The translations under genes were made by a program, and so were the position numbers. Below the pieces are notes generated by a model. It ran no database searches and was not told the DNA's origin. It saw only the letters and a program-made list of their open reading frames with translations. This document shows positions 1 through 5,006 of a DNA stretch of 5,166 nt, one piece after another. The stretch spans positions 1 through 5,166 of the forward strand of contig JAEOTN010000015.1 in assembly GCA_016839865.1 (NCBI GenBank). Direction: 5' to 3'. The DNA comes from Promethearchaeota archaeon. GTDB lineage: Archaea; Asgardarchaeota; Lokiarchaeia; Sigynarchaeales; MK-D1. How positions within the stretch are numbered: the first letter of the stretch is position 1; each line of letters begins with the position of its first letter.

Positions 1-87
1 AAAGGAATCAAGAGTATCAAGAACCTATTTTCTATAAGAAGGAAACAATTAACCTTACCAATAGTTGAAAGGGAACCATTGATGTAA
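1..87 (+). CDS. Probable C-terminal tail of an upstream gene, cut by the window edge (frame uncertain)
   Basis: Two forward frames are open from the left edge. The frame starting at base 1 gives 28 residues ending in EREPLM and a TAA at 85-87. The frame starting at base 3 gives 21 residues ending in NLTNS and a TGA at 66-68. Both have believable composition, and the fragment is too short to choose or to recognise a family. Either way a same-strand gene probably ends 43 to 62 bases before the deacetylase gene at 131, which would fit an operon. No terminator is visible in the gap. The existence of a tail is inferred from the open frames only. Confidence 0.3.
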   Translation, partial: KGIKSIKNLFSIRRKQLTLPIVEREPLM

Positions 88-130
88 TCCTGTTTTTGGG
101 AGATTGGAGTAGAACGGCAAAAAGAGTTTT

Positions 131-1423
131 GTGATAAGGGATATAATAACAAAAGGCCTTTTTCCACATAAGATATATTATATTCCAAAAGCTGGGTCTG
201 ATGCACTCAGATTAGCTTTTAATATGTGTAAAAATTTTGATCCCAGTAATCTATGGGAAGTTGTACTCTACGTTTCTAAGCCACTAATAGACAAATTCCC
301 TGAAGAATTATTTTTTGATAATAATTTAATATGGCACCAACAACAATTCGGTAAAAATGGTCATATTGCTTTTGCTGATCTTGTCATCCATGAAGAATGT
401 CTGTTTGGCTTAGATTATGCTTCAGACCTAGTACAGGGACAATCCAAGCGAATAGATTATAAAAATCGAATTAATAAAGCATTCAGAGGTTGGCATTATT
501 TATTGTTAAATAGTATTTTGAATTTTGCCTTGGAAACAAATATAAAAACAGTCTTTTCACCAACATCGGATTTAATCATGCAATATACTGATTCCTCTCG
601 AAAAGTCCAAAAGGAATTATTTGAAAGAGTATATGATAGAGCAGTTCAAAAACAATATCAGGTTCTAAAAAAAGGTGGATGGTGGGTTATCGATGTGGCA
701 GAAAATCGTGGTAGAATAATTATCCCCGAAAAAAACCATGAGGTAACTGAATGTGACAAAACAATATGTGTATGTCACGACATAGAACGAGGTTATGGCC
801 ATCTTGATGTAAATCCAACATTTTCAGATATTGCAAATAAAACCTCACAAAAAAACATTGAAGATATGCTGAAAATTGAAGAAGAAATGAAAATAAAAAC
901 CACATATAATGTGCTCGGATCACTATTTAACCAATTAAAGGGACGAATAGAAAAAGACGGTCATTGCGTTGCCTTTCATTCCTATGATCATAATAGAACT
1001 TTTAATCAACTAAGAAAATGTCGAAAAGTAGATTATAGAGTTAAAGGGTATAGGCCTGCACGATCCAGGTTAACCTATGAGTTAAACGATAGGAATTTAA
1101 GATACCATAATTTTGAATGGCTTGCCAGCGGAGCAAGGTCCTTAAAAATCAAAGTGCCAAGAATGGAAAATGTAATTGTGAAGATTCCTATTTTCTTCGA
1201 TGATTTTGATCTCTACCAAAAAAAGATGAATTATAAAGATTGGGAGCGAATGGCTATAGATCGAATAAAACAGAACGATTTTATCGCATTTTGTCTACAT
1301 GACTGCTATGCAGATTATTGGTTACCCTACTATAAGGAATTTCTCAGAAAGTTAACAGATTTAGGGACGTTGAAAACGTTGAATGAAATCTCCAGTGAAA
1401 TCAGTTTGATGAGCAGTAGATGA
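131..1423 (+). CDS. Polysaccharide deacetylase (NodB-type) with an unrecognised N-terminal domain
   Basis: The 430-residue protein has two parts. Residues 1 to about 205 form a domain I do not recognise; it is rich in aromatic residues and ends in a GGWWVID segment near 182-188. Residues about 210-430 carry the marks of the NodB/carbohydrate esterase 4 fold: a motif 1 variant HDIE at 216-219 in place of the usual TFDD, motif 2 HSYDH at 283-287 (the two metal-binding histidines), an RPAR segment at 308-311 matching motif 3, and CLHD at 388-391 matching the final catalytic-histidine motif. Known family members remove N- or O-acyl groups from sugars using a divalent metal; D217 would be the base and E219, H283 and H287 the metal ligands. 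There is no signal peptide or membrane segment, so it probably acts in the cytoplasm, perhaps on an activated sugar or lipid-linked glycan. The start is GTG; the frame is closed by a TAG at 110-112 and has no other start codon before 131. The ribosome binding site is weak (AAAGAG just upstream), so coupling to an upstream gene is possible. The fold is fairly sure, the substrate unknown. Confidence 0.85.
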   Translation: MIRDIITKGLFPHKIYYIPKAGSDALRLAFNMCKNFDPSNLWEVVLYVSKPLIDKFPEELFFDNNLIWHQQQFGKNGHIAFADLVIHEECLFGLDYASDLVQGQSKRIDYKNRINKAFRGWHYLLLNSILNFALETNIKTVFSPTSDLIMQYTDSSRKVQKELFERVYDRAVQKQYQVLKKGGWWVIDVAENRGRIIIPEKNHEVTECDKTICVCHDIERGYGHLDVNPTFSDIANKTSQKNIEDMLKIEEEMKIKTTYNVLGSLFNQLKGRIEKDGHCVAFHSYDHNRTFNQLRKCRKVDYRVKGYRPARSRLTYELNDRNLRYHNFEWLASGARSLKIKVPRMENVIVKIPIFFDDFDLYQKKMNYKDWERMAIDRIKQNDFIAFCLHDCYADYWLPYYKEFLRKLTDLGTLKTLNEISSEISLMSSR

Positions 1424-1430
1424 GGTAGAA

Positions 1431-1498
1431 TGTGCAACGCACACTCTTTAACAAATAATTCACTATCTTACCTTTTTTCTAACGATTTCTTTTCTTAC
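1431..1498 (+). terminator. Candidate terminator after the deacetylase gene
   Basis: Seven bases after the stop codon lies a small perfect hairpin, TGTGC-AAC-GCACA (1431-1443), with a five-pair stem and a three-base loop. It is followed by T-rich tracts, CCTTTTTTCT at 1471-1480 and TTTCTTTTCTT further on to about 1496. A hairpin with the T-run nearly 30 bases away is not a classical bacterial intrinsic terminator, but T-tracts alone end transcription in archaea. The next gene has its own promoter-like signals, which supports an end of transcription here. Confidence 0.4.
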
Positions 1499-1509
1499 CA
1501 ATATGGTAA
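1495..1509. promoter_or_regulatory. Palindrome upstream of the MFS gene, possible operator
   Basis: TTACCA-ATA-TGGTAA has two perfect six-base arms around a three-base centre. It lies 33 bases upstream of the TATA-like box at 1543-1550 and 109 bases before the transporter start. Position and symmetry suit a dimeric regulator, but one copy of six-base arms can arise by chance. Confidence 0.3.
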
Positions 1510-1533
1510 ACGATAGACTATACAATTCACAGA

Positions 1534-1550
1534 AAACTTAAGTTTATATG
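1534..1550 (+). promoter_or_regulatory. TATA-like box overlapped by a 12-base palindrome, putative MFS promoter
   Basis: AAACTTAAGTTT (1534-1545) is a perfect 12-base palindrome, and its right end runs into TTTATATG (1543-1550), which resembles an archaeal TATA box. Transcription would then start around 1570-1575, leaving a leader of about 45 bases before the TTG start at 1619. If the palindrome binds a regulator, it would compete with the TATA-binding machinery, a common repression layout. Reading this as a TATA box assumes an archaeal host; no good bacterial -10/-35 pair was seen here. Confidence 0.4.
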
Positions 1551-1601
1551 CCTTATTTCTTGAAGCATATGATCTTTAAAACGAGGAATAATCTTAGTGC
1601 G

Positions 1602-1621
1602 AGGAGATACCTGATCTCTTG
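1602..1621 (+). promoter_or_regulatory. Ribosome binding site and TTG start inside a small hairpin
   Basis: GAGGAG (1601-1606) is a strong Shine-Dalgarno match 12 bases before the TTG at 1619, and it fixes that start because the frame is closed by a TAG at 1595-1597. AGGAGAT (1602-1608) can pair with ATCTCTT (1614-1620) around a five-base loop, using one G-U pair. The stem covers the Shine-Dalgarno sequence and the first two bases of the start codon, so it could lower translation until melted or bound. The pairing is visible in the sequence; a regulatory role is inference. Confidence 0.45.
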
Positions 1622-2800
1622 TCTATCTTAGAAAGAAATCGAAAAAGTTTATTCAAACTCTATTTAATTGGTTTTCTAGTCTCATTGAGCTTAGGTTTTC
1701 TAGCAGTACTACTTCCCGTTTATCTCAGATGGCTAGGTGCATCATACTTCGAATTAGGCTTATTCGGTGCTATAAGTGGGATTCCCAATATAACATTACC
1801 GATTATAATTGGGACATTGTCTGATAGGTTTGGAAGAAAGATCCCTTTTTTATTCGGGTTATTGATGGCGACGCTTATGGCCGGTCTCTTGGTATTTGCT
1901 AGCTCAGTTTTCGAAATCATTCTTATCGGTGTCATATGGGGGATTGTCTTTGCTGTTCTGATGCCTGTCGCTAATGCATTGATTTCGGATTTAAGTGTGT
2001 TAGATGAAAGGACGAAGACTCTGGGTTACTACTTTTTTTCATGGTCGATGGGAATGTTTCTTGGTCCTTTTCTCGGCGGATTTATCGTGGAACGATATAG
2101 TTTTACTGTTTTGTTCTTATCGTCAATGTCTTCTGCTGCTGCTTCTTTTCTGTTTACTTTATTTTACCTTAACAATAAACATGAAAAGCGACGAACAATA
2201 ACGAATAATGAGGTGGCAATACAATCTCAACATGGTAAATGGTCTGGATTAATTATTATCTACATAATATTCTTCATTTTTAGTACAGTATTTAGTGTTG
2301 CAACTATTTTATTACCCGCATATATGGATAGTCTAGAATTCAATCCTGCAAATATTGGGATATTATTTGCATTCTTTGGCATCGCACGAGCTTTTACCTC
2401 CTTGCAGGCAGGTAGAATATCAAAATATGGTGATAGAAAACCGATTATACTCGGTTTGTTATGCACATCAATTGCAACACTCTTAATTTCATTTTTTACA
2501 GGTTTTTACCAGTTCATTATTGTCATGTTGGTTCTCGGATTCGGTTTAGGTATTTTAGGACCTGTTTCCATATCGTTAGTTTCTAAAAGTATTGATGAAA
2601 ATCGAGTCGGGTCTGCTTTAGGAGCGAACGAATCCATCTTTGGTTTCGGATGGATGATTGGGCCTTTCATCGGTGGAGTAATGGCTCAGTCAACACTCGG
2701 TCCCACATCACCTTATTTGATGGTTGGATTGTTAAGTGTACTTATGTTAATTCCGACAACTCTCAGTGTGAAACCTAAACTTGGGAAGGGACATCTTTAG
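1619..2800 (+). CDS. Major facilitator superfamily (MFS) transporter, drug-efflux-like
   Basis: The 393-residue protein has twelve hydrophobic segments in two sets of six (approximately 13-35, 44-66, 75-95, 97-120, 135-155, 162-184, then 208-232, 243-262, 275-293, 297-322, 330-355, 363-384), joined by a charged central loop at 185-207. Between TM2 and TM3 is a textbook motif A, GTLSDRFGRK at 65-74, with a degenerate copy, GRISKYGDRK at 265-274, in the second half. TM5 carries GMFLGPFLGG at 145-154, matching motif C of proton-coupled drug antiporters (the 12-TM DHA1-type group). Length is normal for the family. It should sit in the cytoplasmic membrane and export a small molecule in exchange for protons; the substrate cannot be read from sequence. 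It starts with TTG behind a strong Shine-Dalgarno sequence and has its own promoter-like region, so it is probably transcribed alone. It ends 38 bases from the convergent LysE-type gene. The fold is secure; the efflux direction rests on motif C. Confidence 0.9.
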   Translation: MSILERNRKSLFKLYLIGFLVSLSLGFLAVLLPVYLRWLGASYFELGLFGAISGIPNITLPIIIGTLSDRFGRKIPFLFGLLMATLMAGLLVFASSVFEIILIGVIWGIVFAVLMPVANALISDLSVLDERTKTLGYYFFSWSMGMFLGPFLGGFIVERYSFTVLFLSSMSSAAASFLFTLFYLNNKHEKRRTITNNEVAIQSQHGKWSGLIIIYIIFFIFSTVFSVATILLPAYMDSLEFNPANIGILFAFFGIARAFTSLQAGRISKYGDRKPIILGLLCTSIATLLISFFTGFYQFIIVMLVLGFGLGILGPVSISLVSKSIDENRVGSALGANESIFGFGWMIGPFIGGVMAQSTLGPTSPYLMVGLLSVLMLIPTTLSVKPKLGKGHL

Positions 2801-2838
2801 AATGTGTTACATACATTTACTACCTATTTAAGTATCAA

Positions 2839-3450
2839 TCACAACGGAATCATAGGGAATATGAGGATAATAGCAATGATAATAAAACCTATTCCAGAGA
2901 TTATTGAGAGTACACGAATTTCTCGAATACCGATTAATCGTTTACCACTATGAACTGATAGAATTATTGCTAGCATAACGATAACCGATGTGGCTAAAAG
3001 AATTATACTGAAAAGGATAAACGCTAAAGCGCCCACTTCATTTACGCCAGTCTCAAGGAGAGTTGAACCTACCGTAATAAACCAGAGAATAAATGGCGGA
3101 TTGAGAAACGTGAGGAGGAAACCACGTGTATAGGGTGTTCCAATCATTTCATTAGTCCTGGTATTTATTCCTCTGATACCTCCCCGTATAGCAGAACCGG
3201 CTAATGCTAGTAATAATGCTGTGCCTACGATTCTTAATATGTTAAGGATGTGTTGTAAAATAATTATGAATCCGATATTTAGAAAGATTAATAATACCGA
3301 TTGCGCCGTCAAAACCCCTAACATCATCATAGTCCCCCGTTTAAACCCATGTAAAGCCTCATTTATTGAAAGGAAAAAGATTGGTCCCGGGACGATGTAG
3401 ATCGCAATGCACGTAACAAACACAATGGTAGAGTATTCAAATGGTGACAT
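2839..3450 (-). CDS. LysE/RhtB-family amino-acid-type exporter
   Basis: This 203-residue membrane protein has six hydrophobic segments (about 7-28, 40-63, 68-90, 109-131, 138-165, 178-200), the size and topology of the LysE/RhtB family. The family signature is near the N-terminus: PGP at 21-23 in TM1, followed by GFKRG at 35-39, equivalent to the usual G-x-R-x-G after TM1. GFLLTFLNPP at 110-119 matches the conserved G-x-x-x-x-x-x-NPK segment at the start of TM4, with P in place of K. Family members pump amino acids such as lysine, threonine or homoserine, and other small metabolites, out of the cell. The ATG at 3448-3450 is the only reasonable start, because an in-frame stop lies three codons upstream. 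There is no strong ribosome binding site, so a short-leader or leaderless message is likely. It diverges from the PLP enzyme gene at 3677 and converges with the MFS gene; no clear terminator is seen in the 38-base convergent gap. Family assignment is sound, substrate unknown. Confidence 0.88.
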   Translation of the reverse strand: MSPFEYSTIVFVTCIAIYIVPGPIFFLSINEALHGFKRGTMMMLGVLTAQSVLLIFLNIGFIIILQHILNILRIVGTALLLALAGSAIRGGIRGINTRTNEMIGTPYTRGFLLTFLNPPFILWFITVGSTLLETGVNEVGALAFILFSIILLATSVIVMLAIILSVHSGKRLIGIREIRVLSIISGIGFIIIAIILIFPMIPL

Positions 3451-3484
3451 GATCTTTCAAATCTACAGAATATGTTTTCTTATT

Positions 3485-3497
3485 TTCATATTATGAA
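3485..3497 (-). promoter_or_regulatory. 13-base palindrome at the likely exporter promoter
   Basis: TTCATA-T-TATGAA is a perfect palindrome with a single-base centre. It lies 35-47 bases upstream of the exporter's ATG. On the minus strand it reads TTCATAATATGAA, whose CATAATATG core could serve as a TATA-like box with a transcript start around 3465 and a leader of about 15 bases. It could be the promoter core itself, an operator over it, or both. It is AT-rich, so chance symmetry is a real possibility. Confidence 0.35.
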
Positions 3498-3549
3498 TTT
3501 AAGGTAAATGTTGAATCACATGAATACTATAGTGGTTGTCAAACTTCAA

Positions 3550-3584
3550 ATCAGTAACTTACTGATAGTGCATGTTTGAAACAT
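3550..3584. promoter_or_regulatory. Two adjacent palindromes in the divergent region, putative operators
   Basis: ATCAGTAA-C-TTACTGAT (3550-3566) has perfect eight-base arms around one base. Five bases on is ATGTTT-G-AAACAT (3572-3584), with perfect six-base arms around one base. Their centres, 3558 and 3578, are 20 bases apart, close to two helical turns, so bound dimers would sit on the same face of the DNA. They lie 100-134 bases from the exporter start and 93-127 bases from the enzyme start, suited to joint control of both genes. The arm sequences differ, so they are not two copies of one site. No regulator gene lies in the window. Confidence 0.45.
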
Positions 3585-3660
3585 ACTTATTATGGGAAAA
3601 CCAAATGTGAAATAGATTTTGGTCCTGTATTCTTAATAGGAATTAATATTATTAAAACTA

Positions 3661-3679
3661 AAGGTGTGAGTAGATCATG
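3661..3679 (+). promoter_or_regulatory. Shine-Dalgarno site fixing the PLP enzyme start
   Basis: AAGGTG (3661-3666) ends ten bases before the ATG at 3677 and complements the CACCU of the 16S rRNA tail. The GGTG form is especially common in archaea. It supports the chosen start. Confidence 0.55.
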
Positions 3680-4807
3680 ATAAACATAGATGAGGTTCGC
3701 TCGAATTTACCTGTTACTAAAAAATATGTATATCTTGATCATGCTGCAGTCGGGCCTCTTCCTGAGTGTGTAGTTGACGCTGTTAAAACTTGTACTGTCG
3801 AGAAATTCTACGGTGATGTTTTTTGGGAAAACTGGGAAAAAACCGCTGAAACAACAAGACAAGCAATTGCGGGGCTTTTAAATGCGAATAAAGAAGAGAT
3901 CGCGCTAATTCCTAATACCTCAGAAGGACTTGGAATAATTGGCAATGGATTAAAATATTTACCCGGAGAAAATATTGTAACCTCCAATCTTGAATTCACT
4001 TCGAATCTGTTTGTCTGGCAAGCATTATGTAAAAGATATGATATGGAATTTCGAGCTGTGAAAGCAAAAAAAGAGGTGTTGGAACTCGATGATTTTGAAA
4101 AAATGATCAATAAAAAAACCAGACTAGTCGCAGTCTCTCATGTTCAATTCTCTAACGGTTTCAAGATAGATTTGAATAAATTAAGTGATATCGCTCATGA
4201 GAATGGTGCGTATGTAATCACAGATGCAGTTCAATCAGTTGGGCAAATGCCAATAGATGTGAAACAACTTGAAGTTGATTTTCTTGCATGCAGTGGATAC
4301 AAATGGTTGCTTTCTCCACTGGCAACCGGTTTCCTCTATATAAAAAAAAATCTAATTGAGACTGTGTATCCTTCCATAATTGGATATAGATCCTCTGAAT
4401 ACCCTGATAATTTTAAATTTCGTACCTTTGATCCTGTTAAAAACGCACGACGTTTTGAGCATGGACAACTAAATTTTCCTGGATTCGCAGGTATGTTAGA
4501 AGCAATCAGATTCCTTACAAGTTATGGAATTCAACACATCCAACGAAGAATTCAAAAGTTAATGGATCAGTTAATTGAAGGAGTTTCGTGGATGCCGCAT
4601 TTCACACATCTCTCATCAATTAGCCCTCAACATAGATCAGGAATCATTAAACTTTCATGTCGGGATCCTAATGCAGTAACAACAAAACTTCTATCAAAAA
4701 AAATAATCACATCAGTCAGAGCAGGAGGATTACGTGTCTCCCCTCATTTTTATAATTCAGAAGAAGAAATTGATTATTTATTAAAAAATCTAAAAAAATA
4801 TCATTAA
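3677..4807 (+). CDS. Class V aminotransferase-fold PLP enzyme, not a cysteine desulfurase
   Basis: The 376-residue protein is a full-length fold-type I PLP enzyme of aminotransferase class V. Landmarks: YLDHAAVGP at 19-27 (substrate entrance), NTSEG at 80-84 (phosphate cup), DAVQ at 183-186 (D183 to the pyridine nitrogen, Q186 to the ring hydroxyl), SGYKW at 206-210 with K209 as the Schiff-base lysine, FEHGQ at 260-264 (second-subunit loop), and RVSPHFYNSEEEID at 353-366, with R353 expected to hold the substrate carboxylate. SufS/CsdA-type desulfurases have His stacking on PLP (in EHHAN), a catalytic Cys in RAGHHC, and His before the lysine. Here these are F107 (in EFTSN), a deleted cysteine loop (RAGGLRVS at 348-355), and Y208. 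Phe stacking and Tyr-Lys resemble kynureninase; isopenicillin N epimerase-like proteins are also near. The reaction (epimerase, lyase, hydrolase or transaminase) cannot be fixed. It is cytoplasmic, probably a dimer, and divergent from the exporter, which hints at an amino-acid-derived product. The fold is very sure. Confidence 0.9.
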   Translation: MINIDEVRSNLPVTKKYVYLDHAAVGPLPECVVDAVKTCTVEKFYGDVFWENWEKTAETTRQAIAGLLNANKEEIALIPNTSEGLGIIGNGLKYLPGENIVTSNLEFTSNLFVWQALCKRYDMEFRAVKAKKEVLELDDFEKMINKKTRLVAVSHVQFSNGFKIDLNKLSDIAHENGAYVITDAVQSVGQMPIDVKQLEVDFLACSGYKWLLSPLATGFLYIKKNLIETVYPSIIGYRSSEYPDNFKFRTFDPVKNARRFEHGQLNFPGFAGMLEAIRFLTSYGIQHIQRRIQKLMDQLIEGVSWMPHFTHLSSISPQHRSGIIKLSCRDPNAVTTKLLSKKIITSVRAGGLRVSPHFYNSEEEIDYLLKNLKKYH

Positions 4808-4918
4808 CATATATAGTATCTTAACGGCAATTAATTAACTCGTACCTTGAATAAATTCCGTAATATTATCAGATTAATGAAAAAGAACATTCAGTAACAG
4901 GTTTAACTAGGCTATTAT

Positions 4919-4956
4919 CTTTTTTAAAAACGTATTCTCTTTTTTAACGCGTTTTT
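4919..4956 (+). terminator. T-rich terminator-like stretch downstream of the PLP enzyme gene
   Basis: Runs of T at 4919-4925 and 4940-4945 flank a possible hairpin in which AAAAACG (4926-4932) pairs with CGTTTTT (4950-4956) around a 17-base loop. AACGCGTT (4946-4953) is also a perfect eight-base palindrome. The stretch is 110 bases past the stop at 4807. T-tracts of this kind end transcription in archaea. The bases between 4808 and 4918 contain only short AT-rich palindromes (TTAATTAA at 4831, TAATATTA at 4861) that chance explains. Confidence 0.35.
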
Positions 4957-4966
4957 GTATATAAGG
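4957..4966 (+). promoter_or_regulatory. TATA-like box before the right-edge reading frame
   Basis: GTATATAAGG resembles an archaeal TATA box. Transcription would begin around 4984-4990, leaving about 20 bases before the ATG at 5007. The AAGGAA overlapping its end (4963-4968) could instead be a ribosome binding site for a TTG at 4974, but then the transcript must start further upstream; the two readings exclude one another. Confidence 0.35.
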
Positions 4967-5006
4967 AATTTTTTTGTATTATTCAATACCACCAACTGTG
5001 GATTCT

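Noticed and set aside
5..129. Minus-strand open stretch across the left edge
   Set aside because: It stays open for about 40 codons but has no convincing start, ribosome binding site or recognisable sequence; the forward tail fits the neighbours better.
720..923. Minus-strand frame of 67 codons within the deacetylase gene
   Set aside because: It lies wholly inside a gene with clear catalytic motifs, and its Phe/Leu/His-rich translation is typical of an antisense shadow.
1720..1935. Minus-strand frame of 71 codons within the MFS gene
   Set aside because: It is antisense to TM2-TM4 and motif A of the transporter and has no ribosome binding site or recognisable feature.
2004..2201. Plus-strand frame of 65 codons in another frame of the MFS gene
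   Set aside because: It overlaps conserved motif C and TM6 of the real gene; its hydrophobic look comes from the T-rich membrane codons.
2260..2466. Minus-strand frame of 68 codons within the MFS gene
   Set aside because: Antisense shadow of TM7-TM9 of a complete family member.
2801..2838. Possible bidirectional terminator between the convergent transporter genes
   Set aside because: The 38-base gap has no stem longer than four pairs and no T-run on either strand, so no terminator can be supported.
3536..3569. Bacterial-type promoter for the PLP enzyme gene starting at TTGTCA
   Set aside because: There is no acceptable -10 hexamer at 16-18 bases; the nearest candidate is too far, and the stretch overlaps the palindromes.
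3808..4110. Minus-strand frame of 100 codons within the PLP enzyme gene
   Set aside because: It is the longest shadow, but it is rich in Ser/Phe runs, has no domain, and lies over the phosphate-binding region of a well-supported enzyme.
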